Below are positions 16,494 through 25,293 of a DNA stretch of 64,000 bases, one piece after another. Within the stretch, counting starts at the first letter, position 1. Every line of letters starts with the position of its first letter. The stretch comes from Fen-1364 sp049515135 (GTDB lineage: Bacteria; Spirochaetota; Spirochaetia; SZUA-6; Fen-1364), in assembly GCA_049515135.1 (NCBI GenBank), contig JBEKUJ010000007.1, positions 62,001-126,000 on the forward strand. Reading direction: 5' to 3'. The notes under the pieces were generated by a model. It had not been told where the DNA came from. It saw only the letters and a list, made by a program, of their open reading frames with translations, and ran no database searches. The position numbers and the translations under genes are program-made.

Positions 16494-17708
16494 CTACGGC
16501 GCGGGGTCCACCCCTCCCAGCATGAACCGGGCGCCGTTTTGAGGCACGAAATAGCGGCTTGACCCTGAGACGTTCTCAGCCCAGAAGTCCGGGGTCCCAG
16601 CCGTCTCACTGCCTGCCGGCGGGAGATCGAGATCGAAAAGGTATGTACCATTGCAGACCGCGCTTAGATTCGTGGCCAGCACGGTTGCGTCAGGATTATA
16701 TGTAGTGAACCTGAATCCTATGCCGTTGTTCCCGTCGATGTTGTTGTTCGTTAACACCATCTTGCCGACATTGCCGCTGCTGCTAACATAGAGGAAGACC
16801 TGTCCGACCGGCAGCGATGGGGTCGAGCCACTGTTGTTGATCTGACTGGGGGTCATCAGAGAGCTTGCAGCGGCGATCTCTGCAGGCGTTATGGTCGCGT
16901 ACGACTGAAGGTAGTTTATCGTGAAAGTGGCGCTTGCCGTGGTGCTGTCTATCAACTGGCCGTGAACGGCGATGGCCGAGACTGACCAGGTGTTCCCTGA
17001 CCCGGCAACAGATATGCCGCCGGAGTACTGGCTCGTGCCTGCCTGGCCTGGCTGAGGCCGTGGCGCCGGTCCGGCTCCGCTTACCATGGTGTAGTAGATG
17101 GTTGAGCCCCCTGTTGCCGAGCCAAGCGTGATGGTTTGATCTGCAAGGTAGTAGCCCGCCGCGGGCGTGAAGGTGGGAGCAGATGCCTGCGGGTACTGGA
17201 CAGTTACCTTGGCGCTCAACACCGGGCTGGGTTTCATGTTGGGGCCGATTGCAGTTGCCTTGACCGTCACGACGACGGAGGAATTGGAAGGGGTCGGGCT
17301 GGCGATGGAAAGCGAGACGGGACTCGAGGAGGAGTACTTGCTTGTTGAGGCTGCGCGCGGGTCAGGGATTGAACCGTCAGTAGTATAGTAGATCACCGAG
17401 CCCGCAGTGTTCGTCTGGAGCGTGATCTGCGTGTTTGCCGTCGTTGTAATGCTCTGGCCGGTCTGGAGCGTGCCGTTTCCCCCATTTGAAGAGTAGTCAA
17501 GCGTCGGCATGGCCGTGATGTCCGGAGTGGACGGATCCACTGTTCCAGAGTTGCCTGACCATCCCTGGCGGGTGTATTGATACGGCAATGGGCACCCGGC
17601 GAAGGCCATCAAAGACGCCGCTGCAAGCACGCACAGCGCCAGTCTGAGCGCTGCCTGTCTTCTACGAGAAATCTCTGTCGTTGCCCAACCGTTTCCTGAC
17701 ATTGGCAT
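16494..17708 (-). CDS. Lipoprotein with chitobiase/beta-hexosaminidase C-terminal domains
   Basis: About 404 residues from the ATG at 17708; a longer upstream frame lacks a ribosome site. The N-terminus is basic (SRRRQ), then hydrophobic, ending in a lipobox (LMAFAGC), so the mature protein would be lipid-anchored. Two CHB_HEX_C-like beta-sandwich units follow, marked by SVIYYTTDGSIPD (about 105-120) and GSTIYYTM (about 205-212), and a Ser/Thr/Asn-rich C-terminal part. These units usually occur in surface carbohydrate-associated proteins. No catalytic domain is visible. It stands alone, downstream of the hybrid kinase on the same strand. Confidence 0.75.
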   Translation of the reverse strand: MPMSGNGWATTEISRRRQAALRLALCVLAAASLMAFAGCPLPYQYTRQGWSGNSGTVDPSTPDITAMPTLDYSSNGGNGTLQTGQSITTTANTQITLQTNTAGSVIYYTTDGSIPDPRAASTSKYSSSSPVSLSIASPTPSNSSVVVTVKATAIGPNMKPSPVLSAKVTVQYPQASAPTFTPAAGYYLADQTITLGSATGGSTIYYTMVSGAGPAPRPQPGQAGTSQYSGGISVAGSGNTWSVSAIAVHGQLIDSTTASATFTINYLQSYATITPAEIAAASSLMTPSQINNSGSTPSLPVGQVFLYVSSSGNVGKMVLTNNNIDGNNGIGFRFTTYNPDATVLATNLSAVCNGTYLFDLDLPPAGSETAGTPDFWAENVSGSSRYFVPQNGARFMLGGVDPAP

Positions 17709-17809
17709 CCTGCCGTCCAACCTGCGAATGGTTCCGGTTAATCGATTGTACCCCCTAAGAACAGGGATTTCCACCCGAAATTGCACATGAAAACACAGAA
17801 GGACTCGGG

Positions 17810-20800
17810 TCAGGGCTTTTCCAGCACTTCCCGTACCTTTGCCGCCAGCGTATTGCCGTCAAATGGCTTCTGCAGGAACTCCACGCCTTCTTCTTGCAGC
17901 CCGTGATTCGCGAGAACGTCATTCGCATATCCTGACATGTACAGAACCCTCATTTTCTTATGCTCGCGACTCAGTCGTTCATAGAGCTCTCTCCCATTCA
18001 TGCCTGTAAGGACGACGTCGGTCAGCAGCAGATGAAGATCTCCGCTGTACCCTGCCGCCATTCTCAGTGCCGTCGGTCCGTCGGGCGCACCGAGCACAGT
18101 GTAGCCAAGGCTCTGCAACTGGTGGTCGATGAGCACCCGAACAGAATCCTGATCTTCCACCAGGAGAAGGGTTTCCTTGCCTGACTTTTCCTCTGGAAAG
18201 CCGGCATCTTCCGCCTGTTGAAGCGGAGCATCCGTCCTGGGCAGGTAGACAACAAATCGAGTTCCCTGACCCGGCTCGCTTTCCACTTCTATGCTCCCAC
18301 CGTGCTGCTTTACGATTCCATAGACAGTCGAAAGACCCAAGCCTGTTCCTTTGCCTTGCTCTTTTGTTGTGAAGAATGGATCGAAGATTCTGTCCCTTGT
18401 CTGCAAATCCATGCCAACGCCCGTGTCGCTGACAGAAAGAAGAATGTATCGCCCGGGGGCGCTGTTCTCGTGACGCCGAGCCGTCACTTCATCGAGAACT
18501 ATTTCAGATGTTTCGAAAGTCACGCTCCCGTCTCGAGGTATAGCATCCTGCGAGTTTAGCGCAAGATTCAAGAGGACCTGTTCAATCAGTCCAGCGTCCG
18601 CCATGACGGGGCAGACAAACGGCGCGAGACGAAGCTCCACGTCCACGTTTTCGCGGATTGCCTGGCGCAGAATCGCGCGCGACCCCGCTATAACCTCGTT
18701 CAGGTCCAGTGGCACGAGGTTGATCCTCTGTCTGCGTCCCATGGCAAGCAGCTGACCTACCATGTCGCGCGAGCGCAGACCAGCCTTGATAATCTCCTGG
18801 ACAGCAGCCTTGAAATCAGTTTCTTCCGGCCGCTTGTCTCTGAGAAGGTCTGCGTATCCAAGGATGACAGTAAGAAAGTTGTTGAAGTTGTGGGCGATCC
18901 CGCCTGCCAGGATGCCAAGACCTTCGAGCTTCTGCGCGGAAAGCATCCGCCGTTCCAGCTCAAGCCGCTCCGTCTCCGCTTGCTTTCTGTCGCTAATGTC
19001 GACGGTAACATCGGCCACCATCCAGGCACCCGATCCTGTTTGGTACGGCATTGCCGTGACTTGTATGGGCCTTCCCTCTATGCTCATTTGTTCCGCGACC
19101 GCAACTTCACGTGTTGCCAGGGCACGCACCATGGCGCACCCATTGCATGGGCCGGCCTCGCTGCGGAAGTACTCATAGCACTTTCTCCCGCGATACTCGC
19201 CCAATGCATTCCTTCGCGTCTGATCGACATATTGCACATTGTATTCAGCATCGATGATATCCAGTCCTGTTTTCGTTGCGCCGAGAACAAACTCGAGCCG
19301 TTGCAGCGCCGCTTCCCGCTCAGCTTCCATCCATTTCCGTTCGGAGAGCTCCCTTTCCAGCCTGTTGAGAAGACGAGCGTTTTCCACGGCAATTGCGGCG
19401 TGGTTGGCGAAGAGAGACAACAACTCAAGATCAGTCTGGTTGAAGGAATCGCCCTGTCCGTATCGCAGCGCATGAATCACCCCGGTTACCTGGCCCTGCC
19501 AGAGCAAGGGAGCCGATACGACCGCCCGAAAGGGGCAGTCCGTCTCAAAGGAGTCTGCCCTTCCCGGCCATGTGGCATAGTCGTTGATGAGCAGCGCCTC
19601 TCCTGTCTGCGCAACCACGCCCGCTGCGCCTTCGCCATATTTCAGGACAGTTCCGACATAATCTCCTTGCGTGTTGTAGCTCACCGCGCAGCGCGCCACT
19701 TTCTGCTTCGGATCACAGAGGTAGAGTCCGCCCCCTTCCGCGTGGAGCAGATTCACGGCGCGCTCCACGATGATCTTCAGCAGCCGGGACAACTCGTGAG
19801 GCGTCGTGATTTCAAGGAGCGTCGACTGGAACGCGGTCATCTCTTCAACACGCCGGTGCAGCTTCGCTTCCGCGCCCTTGCGCTCGCCGATATCCCGAAT
19901 CATGGTCAGCGACGAACGCACCCCGTCGTATATGATAGGCGCGGAGGAGACTTCCACGTCGAATGCAGTTCCATCGAGACGCAGACACTTTTGCTCTTGG
20001 CGAGGAACAGGCTCTCCCTCTTTCTGGATTCTGCGGGAGCGCTCCTGTACGATCTCCCGGAAATCCGGGTGCACAAGGTCCTGAACATCTCTGCCGAGAA
20101 GAGCCTTCGCCTCTGGTGCGCCAAATAGTTCCATTGCTGAGGAGTTTGCAAACGCGATCTTGCCTTCCCTGTGGACGAGAATCGAGTCCGGGCAGAGCTC
20201 AACAAACTGACGATACCTCTCTTCGCTTTCCCTCAGGGCCAGTTCCGCCCGCTTGCGCTCGGCGATGTCGCGAATAGTCGCGAGGATCATTGGTTTTCCG
20301 TCCATTTCAAAAAGGCGATTGCTGATCTCCACAGGCATCTTCCGACCGCTCCTGTCGCGGTGCATCCCTTCCCAGACTGCTCGCCCTTCCGCGCGCAGCT
20401 TGGCCATTGCGTCTGGTATCATGGGAAGGCCTTCTGGAGCGTCGATGTCCTGGGTGCTCATTCGCAGCATTTCTTCTTTTGTGTAGCCCAGGCGTTCGCA
20501 AGCGACATCATTGACTTCCACGAAAATCTCTGGTGTGAGATCCTCATGGAAGGGATGAACGAGAATTGCATCATTGATGGAGCCAAAAAGAAGCTTATAG
20601 CGCTGTTCACTTTCCTGCAGCGCCTTGCCGGCCAACTTGCGTTCCGTGACATCCTCGAGAATTGTAGCAATCATGTCCGTTGATGTGAGGAACGCCCGTA
20701 CCCGCAGGCAGCGGCCCGACGAAGGAATCTGGTGCTCGAAGTCAAATGGAGACCCGCCTCGTGCCAGCTCCTCGTACCGCGCAACGACCGCAGGATCCCA

Positions 20801-21004
20801 GGCCGGCGCCAGTTCCCGCATGGTTTTGCCGAGCAGCTCATCTTTCTTCATCCCGATGTGTGACGTGCATGCGTGGTTCGCGGCGACGAATCGAAAATCA
20901 GGCGCTTCGCCGGCTTCGTTCCGAATGATCGCCAGCAGAGCAAAGCCTTCCTGCATATGGTCCATGACTGCCTGGTAATCGACGGGGGAGAGGATGGTCG
21001 TCAT
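17810..21004 (-). CDS. Hybrid sensor histidine kinase, PAS/GAF type
   Basis: A 1064-residue soluble kinase with no membrane segment. In order: three PAS domains (about 1-385), a GAF domain (about 395-545), a further PAS (about 570-690), the HisKA dimer domain with phospho-His in GGIAHNFNN (about 705-765), an ATPase domain (GVGMD, GTGLGLSTVYGI; about 810-925) and a C-terminal receiver with Asp in LLLTDVVLTG (about 945-1060). AAGGAGG precedes the ATG. It has no separate regulator gene beside it, so output probably goes through phosphorelay elsewhere. The input is unknown; one PAS contains Cys residues (RKCYEYFRSEAGPCNGC), which might sense redox or metal. Confidence 0.9.
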   Translation of the reverse strand: MTTILSPVDYQAVMDHMQEGFALLAIIRNEAGEAPDFRFVAANHACTSHIGMKKDELLGKTMRELAPAWDPAVVARYEELARGGSPFDFEHQIPSSGRCLRVRAFLTSTDMIATILEDVTERKLAGKALQESEQRYKLLFGSINDAILVHPFHEDLTPEIFVEVNDVACERLGYTKEEMLRMSTQDIDAPEGLPMIPDAMAKLRAEGRAVWEGMHRDRSGRKMPVEISNRLFEMDGKPMILATIRDIAERKRAELALRESEERYRQFVELCPDSILVHREGKIAFANSSAMELFGAPEAKALLGRDVQDLVHPDFREIVQERSRRIQKEGEPVPRQEQKCLRLDGTAFDVEVSSAPIIYDGVRSSLTMIRDIGERKGAEAKLHRRVEEMTAFQSTLLEITTPHELSRLLKIIVERAVNLLHAEGGGLYLCDPKQKVARCAVSYNTQGDYVGTVLKYGEGAAGVVAQTGEALLINDYATWPGRADSFETDCPFRAVVSAPLLWQGQVTGVIHALRYGQGDSFNQTDLELLSLFANHAAIAVENARLLNRLERELSERKWMEAEREAALQRLEFVLGATKTGLDIIDAEYNVQYVDQTRRNALGEYRGRKCYEYFRSEAGPCNGCAMVRALATREVAVAEQMSIEGRPIQVTAMPYQTGSGAWMVADVTVDISDRKQAETERLELERRMLSAQKLEGLGILAGGIAHNFNNFLTVILGYADLLRDKRPEETDFKAAVQEIIKAGLRSRDMVGQLLAMGRRQRINLVPLDLNEVIAGSRAILRQAIRENVDVELRLAPFVCPVMADAGLIEQVLLNLALNSQDAIPRDGSVTFETSEIVLDEVTARRHENSAPGRYILLSVSDTGVGMDLQTRDRIFDPFFTTKEQGKGTGLGLSTVYGIVKQHGGSIEVESEPGQGTRFVVYLPRTDAPLQQAEDAGFPEEKSGKETLLLVEDQDSVRVLIDHQLQSLGYTVLGAPDGPTALRMAAGYSGDLHLLLTDVVLTGMNGRELYERLSREHKKMRVLYMSGYANDVLANHGLQEEGVEFLQKPFDGNTLAAKVREVLEKP

Positions 21005-21098
21005 GCCTTGCCTCCTTGAAGGGTCTCTTTTCGAGGCAGTGTTCGATCTTGAAGGGATTATATCACGTGGACGAAAGAGCGGGAGACTAGAAAGCGGC

Positions 21099-21454
21099 CT
21101 ATTCCTTGATCGAGCCTGCCAGGAGACCGGCGGCGATGTAGCGCTGGGCGAAGGTGAGCAGAAAAGCCGCCGGAATCGACGCGATCACTGCGGTTGCCAT
21201 CACTTCGTTCCACTGCTGGCTGAAATCTCCTATGAACTTGAACAGCCCGAGGGTGATGGGCTCCTTGCCTGGCCTTGTGATCATCGTGAGCGCGAAGAGA
21301 AAGTCCCCCCACGCGAAGAGAAAGGTGAAGAGCGCTGCCGTGATGAGTGCGGACCTGCTGATGGGGACGATGATTCTGATGAACGTCACCATGTCAGAAG
21401 CGCCGTCCACACGTGCGGCCTCAGGAAGGCCATGGAGCCCTCGAACACCAATTG
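21099..21454 (-). pseudogene. MalG-type ABC permease remnant (C-terminal third)
   Basis: The frame encodes about 115 residues matching the end of a CUT1 carbohydrate permease: the EAA loop (LPEAARVDGAS), FIRIIVPISRSAL, WGDFLFALTM and a terminal helix with QRYIAAGLLAGS, ending at a normal stop. The first two-thirds of the gene, including earlier helices and the start, are missing. The break lies just 5' of the EAA loop and abuts the 12-base sequence at 21455. No cognate permease, binding protein or start codon is nearby, so I treat it as a pseudogene. GC content resembles its neighbours. Confidence 0.75.
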
Positions 21455-21466
21455 TCAATCAGACGC
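21455..21466 (+). repeat. 12-base repeat TCAATCAGACGC, copy 1
   Basis: TCAATCAGACGC lies exactly at the broken 5' edge of the MalG-type remnant. The same 12 bases occur in the same orientation at 48741-48752, again at the broken edge of another MalG-type remnant. I did not find other exact copies by eye. Confidence 0.6.
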
Positions 21467-21595
21467 TTTCGCAGGGAAATAGGTTATGCTCTCCGCTGCC
21501 GCCACCCCGTAGCCATTATCGACGGGTGCGTCGGCTCGAGGTGCAACCAGAACCCATACACGATACCGACCCTTTGCGACATGATGCCGCAGAAT

Positions 21596-22237
21596 CTACT
21601 GCGCCGCACCCTGGAGTTGCCGATATACATCAGTGCCTTCCAGTGCGTAATCGATGGCCCTTTTCCCCCCTTTATTCTTCGCCCTCGTATCCGCGCCGGC
21701 GTTCAGGAGCGTCGTGGTAACCTCAGGGTTTTCATTATTCCAAACTGCCCACATCAGCGCCGTCATTTCGTTCGAGTCCCGAGCATTGATGTCCGCGCCG
21801 GCATTCAGCAGCACAGTGATAACCTTGGGATTCTGGTTTGTCTCAGCAGCATACATCAGGACCGTGTCATTATCTTTGTCCCGGGCGGTCAGGTCTGCGC
21901 CGGCGTTCAGAAGCGCTGCGATCACCTCCGGGTTCCTGTTGTACCCGGCTGCCCACATCAGCGCGGTAACGCCTCGGTTGTCCCGGGCACCGATGCTTGC
22001 ACCCGCCTTCAGGAGCACGACGATCGCCTCGGGGTTGGCGTTGGAACCGGCCGCATAAATCAGCGGGGTCGAACCGTCCTGGTTCCGAGCGTTGACGTCC
22101 GCCCCCTGAGTGATGGCGGCCTGTATCTGCCGCGGTGTTCCAGTTTCTACCAGATCAAAGAAGCTCGTCGTTTCCGCATAGGTCAATGCGGTCAAGGTGA
22201 CGGTGAGAATTACAGCAACGACTACTCGCTTTCTCAC
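21596..22237 (-). CDS. Exported ankyrin-repeat protein
   Basis: A 213-residue protein with an N-terminal signal peptide (RKRVVVAVILTVTLTALTYA, cleavage about residue 21) and about five ankyrin repeats from residue 45 on. The repeats are unusual in having a strict 34-residue period with a conserved N-x-NPEV insert in the second helix, instead of the standard 33; the DNA therefore has a 102-base internal period. GTG start with a weak ribosome site. It probably mediates protein contacts in the periplasm or at the surface. It is followed by the decayed permease at 21099 and stands alone functionally. Confidence 0.85.
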   Translation of the reverse strand: MRKRVVVAVILTVTLTALTYAETTSFFDLVETGTPRQIQAAITQGADVNARNQDGSTPLIYAAGSNANPEAIVVLLKAGASIGARDNRGVTALMWAAGYNRNPEVIAALLNAGADLTARDKDNDTVLMYAAETNQNPKVITVLLNAGADINARDSNEMTALMWAVWNNENPEVTTTLLNAGADTRAKNKGGKRAIDYALEGTDVYRQLQGAAQ

Positions 22238-22274
22238 TTTATTCTCTTCGTAAGCCGTTTGCTATTCTACATCC

Positions 22275-22301
22275 CCCGCACCGCGCTGTCACGGTGTCGG
22301 G
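22275..22301. other. Stem-loop with adjacent T-run
   Basis: CCCGCACCG (22275-22283) pairs with CGGTG-T-CGGG (22292-22301), leaving one bulged T, and CCTTTTT follows on the + strand. Read on + it resembles a terminator, but no + strand gene precedes it. The rest of the gap 22238-22393 holds nothing I can name. Confidence 0.4.
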
Positions 22302-22393
22302 CCTTTTTGCATGGGTCTTCGCAGCCCTTGGAGAGGTGACTCCGTTGCTGAGGTTGAACCTTTCGTTGCGCCTGCGGAGTCGATAGCCTTTTG

Positions 22394-22951
22394 TCAGCGT
22401 TCGCCGGTTTCCGAGCCCTGCGCGAATACTGGCTTCAGGACTATGTCCAGGTCATGCTCCCGCTGCAGCCGCAAAAGCTCGTCCTTGAAGTCGCTGATGG
22501 AGACCGAGGGACCGAGCACCAAGTGCGCGGAGAGCTGGAACATTGGCGCGCCTGTCCATGGGGCTGGAGCGGTTTCAGTTTCAAGGTCCTCGATATTGAT
22601 TGAATGGCGTCGGATCACAGCAGTCACTGCGTGTACGATTCCTGGCGTGTCCAATGACACCGCCTTCAGCAGATACGGGCGTCCCTTCTCTTCGAGTCTA
22701 GGCTCGTGGGTCGGATGGCACCCCACGCGCAGGTCCAGCCTTTCGCCGAGTGCGGGTAGAGATCGAGCAACGGAATCGACAGCTGCCACGGGACCGGAGA
22801 CGAGCATCATGAGCGCAAACTCGCCGCCCAGGACGGCCATCTTGCTCTCTTCGATATTGCATCCGGCAGAAGAAACCGCGCCAGAGATGTCGTCAACGAT
22901 ACCGACACGGTCGGGTCCCACGGCAGTAAGTACGATGAATCCTCTGGCCAT
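22394..22951 (-). CDS. GcvR-like protein with two ACT domains
   Basis: About 185 residues from the ATG at 22951; a GTG 36 bases further up has no ribosome site. It has two ACT domains: residues about 3-75 (FIVLTAVGPDRVGIVDDIS, NIEESKMAVLGGEFALMM) and about 85-170 (YLLKAVSLDTPGIVHAVTAV, NIEDLETET). This double-ACT layout with the GPDRxGIV pattern is that of GcvR, the glycine-cleavage repressor accessory protein. No glycine-cleavage genes are near, so the role here is open: amino-acid sensing is inferred. It diverges from the DeoR gene at 23110. Confidence 0.8.
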   Translation of the reverse strand: MARGFIVLTAVGPDRVGIVDDISGAVSSAGCNIEESKMAVLGGEFALMMLVSGPVAAVDSVARSLPALGERLDLRVGCHPTHEPRLEEKGRPYLLKAVSLDTPGIVHAVTAVIRRHSINIEDLETETAPAPWTGAPMFQLSAHLVLGPSVSISDFKDELLRLQREHDLDIVLKPVFAQGSETGER

Positions 22952-22994
22952 ACCAGCAGAGTATCCGCGGGAGGTTACGATGTCCACGTTTGAA

Positions 22995-23029
22995 GATAAA
23001 GATCACGGGGCGTCGTGATCTTTTTATCA
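22995..23029. promoter_or_regulatory. Long hairpin in the gcvR-like/DeoR divergent region
   Basis: GATAAAGATCACG (22995-23007) pairs with CGTGATC followed by TTTTTATC (23014-23029), giving a stem of about 13 bp with two unpaired Ts and a 6-base loop. Read leftwards it sits in the leader of the ACT-domain gene, where it could attenuate or protect the message; read rightwards it precedes the DeoR promoter. Confidence 0.55.
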
Positions 23030-23058
23030 GCAGTTTGTTTAAATATGAGAAAATACTA

Positions 23059-23105
23059 TTGACAAAACTGGTCAAATGATCGAATATAACCTTCGAATGA
23101 TCGAA
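23059..23105 (+). promoter_or_regulatory. DeoR-gene promoter and operator repeats
   Basis: TTGACA (23059-23064) is followed by TATAAC (23085-23090). AATGATCGAA occurs twice, at 23075-23084 and 23096-23105, exactly 21 bases (two helix turns) apart. The second copy is part of an inverted repeat TTCGA-N4-TCGAA (23092-23105). The repeats flank the -10 region and end 4 bases before the ATG, a clear autoregulatory operator pattern. The -35/-10 spacing (20) is long, suggesting weak or activated transcription. Confidence 0.65.
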
Positions 23106-23109
23106 AATC

Positions 23110-23895
23110 ATGGCAAAGATTGAGGAAAAGAAAGAGCACTGGAAAAGCGTCGTCCAACTTCTCTCCCAGAACGGGGATATGTCGGTCAAGGAAATTGCCC
23201 GATTTCTCGACGTTTCGGAGATCACGACGCGCCGGTACCTCATGCAGATGGAAAAGGAGAGGTTAATCGACCGAACGCATGGAGGAGCGCGCCTCTTCGA
23301 TTCGTCCCGCATGGTCATTGAGCGTTATACCATCGGGGAGCATTCAGAGCAGAGCGCCAGGCAGAAAAGCCTCATCGGCTTGAAAGCTGCCTCACTCGTA
23401 CAACCTAACGAGACGATCTTCCTCGACTCCGGGTCCACGACGCCCTACGTGGCAAAATACCTGGACAAGGATCTCCCGCTTACCGTGGTGTGCTATACCT
23501 TCTTGAACGCGCTGGAGTTCTACAACCGCAAGAACACGAACCTCATCCTGCTGGGCGGATTCTATGACCGGGACTCGACGATTTTCCATGGCTCGCAGGA
23601 CTCCTCCTTTCTCCGCGGCATGCGCGCGGACAGGGCCTTCATTTCAGCAGCGGGCATCGATGCTCGTCTTGGGCTCACCACCTTTTTCTATTTCGAGGCG
23701 GACATCAAGAAGATGATGGTCCAATCGGCAAAACAGGTCATTCTGGTAGCCGATTCCTCGAAGTTCGGGAAGACGAGCGTCTCGCACTTTGCGGACCTGT
23801 CCCAGGTCCATGTCGTCATTACGGACCAGGGCGTGCGCAGTGAGGACGCCGTCATGCTTCGGGACCGCGGGATACAGCTGATCATTGCAGGGTGA
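23110..23895 (+). CDS. DeoR-family transcriptional regulator
   Basis: A 261-residue regulator: N-terminal helix-turn-helix (MSVKEIARFLDVSEITTRRYL; about 25-60), then RTHGGARLF and the DeoR sugar-phosphate-sensing C-terminal domain (FLDSGSTTPYVAKYL, ILLGGFYDRDS). DeoR repressors usually lose DNA binding when a phosphorylated sugar binds. No ribosome site precedes the ATG, so translation may be nearly leaderless. It heads a ten-gene operon and overlaps the next gene region, so it very likely controls that operon and itself through the adjacent repeats. The effector is inferred to be the phosphorylated substrate made by the kinase at 31488. Confidence 0.9.
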   Translation: MAKIEEKKEHWKSVVQLLSQNGDMSVKEIARFLDVSEITTRRYLMQMEKERLIDRTHGGARLFDSSRMVIERYTIGEHSEQSARQKSLIGLKAASLVQPNETIFLDSGSTTPYVAKYLDKDLPLTVVCYTFLNALEFYNRKNTNLILLGGFYDRDSTIFHGSQDSSFLRGMRADRAFISAAGIDARLGLTTFFYFEADIKKMMVQSAKQVILVADSSKFGKTSVSHFADLSQVHVVITDQGVRSEDAVMLRDRGIQLIIAG

Positions 23896-23899
23896 CGCC

Positions 23900-24667
23900 G
23901 TGGAAATGAGCTTGTCCGGAAAAACGGCAATCGTCACGGGCGGGGCGCGCGGCATCGGGGCCGCCATCAGCGCAACCTTCGCCTCGGCGGGAGCCAACGT
24001 CGTCATCGATTATCTGCCAACCGCGAAGGACATGGAGGGACTGAAGCACCTCGAGGAAAGGATCCGCAGCTGCGGCGGCTCCTGCGATGACTTTGCCGGA
24101 GACGTGACATCGGCCCAGGCCATGGAGGAGCTGTGCAGGAAGGCAGTGGACCGGTTCGGAGGCATCGACATCCTGGTGAACAGCGCCGGCATGACGAAGC
24201 CCGTCGGGTACGAGGAGATCTCCGCCGATCTATGGAGAACTGGCATCGAGGTCAACCTTTCCGGGGCCTTCTATGCCACACGCGCGGCTGCGCGATACAT
24301 GGTGGAGAAAGAGCGCGGAAGGATCATTTACATCGGTTCTGCCGGCTCCATCACAGGGGGCGGCGGGTCGGTGTCCTATGCCGCGGCGAAGGCGGGCATC
24401 AACGGTCTGGTACGCGCTCTCTCCAGGGAGCTTGCGCCCCGCGGGATAACGGTGAACGCCATCCTGCCGGCCCTGATCGAGACGGACCTCCTGCGGGACC
24501 GGCAGCCCGATCCGCAAAAAAGGAGCGACTACATAAAGAGGATCCCTGTGGGAAGGCTCGGACAGCCGGAGGACGTTGCCTTTCTCGCGCTGTTCCTGGC
24601 ATCTGCGTACGCGGGATATATCTCCGGGCAGAACATCCTCGTGGACGGCGGGGCAACGTACGCCTAG
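23900..24667 (+). CDS. SDR oxidoreductase, FabG type
   Basis: About 255 residues. It has nucleotide motif TGGARGIGAAIS, NSAG in place of NNAG, Ser in IGSAGSI, catalytic YAAAK and the PALIETDLL segment. I start at the GTG at 23900, with AGGGTG about 6 bases upstream; an ATG at 23906 is equally possible. It lies 4 bases after the DeoR gene. In E. coli lsr operons no such enzyme occurs, so a sugar or sugar-alcohol oxidation step is likely here. Substrate unknown. Confidence 0.85.
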   Translation: MEMSLSGKTAIVTGGARGIGAAISATFASAGANVVIDYLPTAKDMEGLKHLEERIRSCGGSCDDFAGDVTSAQAMEELCRKAVDRFGGIDILVNSAGMTKPVGYEEISADLWRTGIEVNLSGAFYATRAAARYMVEKERGRIIYIGSAGSITGGGGSVSYAAAKAGINGLVRALSRELAPRGITVNAILPALIETDLLRDRQPDPQKRSDYIKRIPVGRLGQPEDVAFLALFLASAYAGYISGQNILVDGGATYA

Positions 24668-24689
24668 AGGCGGGAAGAAGGAGGTGACC

Positions 24690-25256
24690 ATGCTTGAAAA
24701 AGAAAAAGTCCTAACGACAATCTACGACCTGGGTTTCCGCTACGAACAGCAGCACAGAGGCTGCGCCCAATGCGCCATCGCAGCAATCCAGGAGGGGTTG
24801 GGAACGCCGAATGACTTCGTCTACAAGGCGGGAAGCGGACTGGCGGGAGGGGCAGGAGAGTGCATTGATGGGTTGTGCGGAGGATACTCAGGCGCAATAA
24901 TGATGATGAGCCTGTTCTTCGGGAGGACCCGGGATCAAGCCGCGACGGAGGAGGGCAGGGCAGACAAATATGTCTCCTTCCGTATGGCGGCTGCCCTGCA
25001 TGAAAAGTTCATGGAAAAGTACGGCAGCGTCGTGTGTTCCGGCGTGCAGATGAAGCTCTATGGCCGATCCTTCAACCTGCGCGACGACAGGGAAAAACAG
25101 CTCTTCCGTGAGGCAGGCGCGCACCACGACAAAGACAAGTGCTGCTCCGTGGTCGGCTCGGGGGCACGCTGGGGAGCGGAGCTGATCATCGAGGAGATGG
25201 AGAAACAGGGGCTCACGCCGGAAAGTTACAAGGATCTGATCCACACGAAGGCCTGA
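24690..25256 (+). CDS. C_GCAxxG_C_C family redox protein
   Basis: A 188-residue protein starting 4 bases after AAGGAGGTG. Cysteines recur in the family pattern: GCAQCAIAAIQ (residues about 24-34), GECIDGLCGGYSGA (about 55-68), CSGVQ, and a C-terminal KCCSVVGSGARW. The family (C_GCAxxG_C_C) is thought to carry a redox or metal centre, but its biochemical role is not established. It is embedded between an SDR and an LsrF-like aldolase in a sugar operon, an unusual place. A role as electron carrier for the SDR is speculation. Confidence 0.85.
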   Translation: MLEKEKVLTTIYDLGFRYEQQHRGCAQCAIAAIQEGLGTPNDFVYKAGSGLAGGAGECIDGLCGGYSGAIMMMSLFFGRTRDQAATEEGRADKYVSFRMAAALHEKFMEKYGSVVCSGVQMKLYGRSFNLRDDREKQLFREAGAHHDKDKCCSVVGSGARWGAELIIEEMEKQGLTPESYKDLIHTKA

Positions 25257-25293
25257 AGGGCGCCGGGCACGAGAGTGAAAAAAGGAGATTGAA

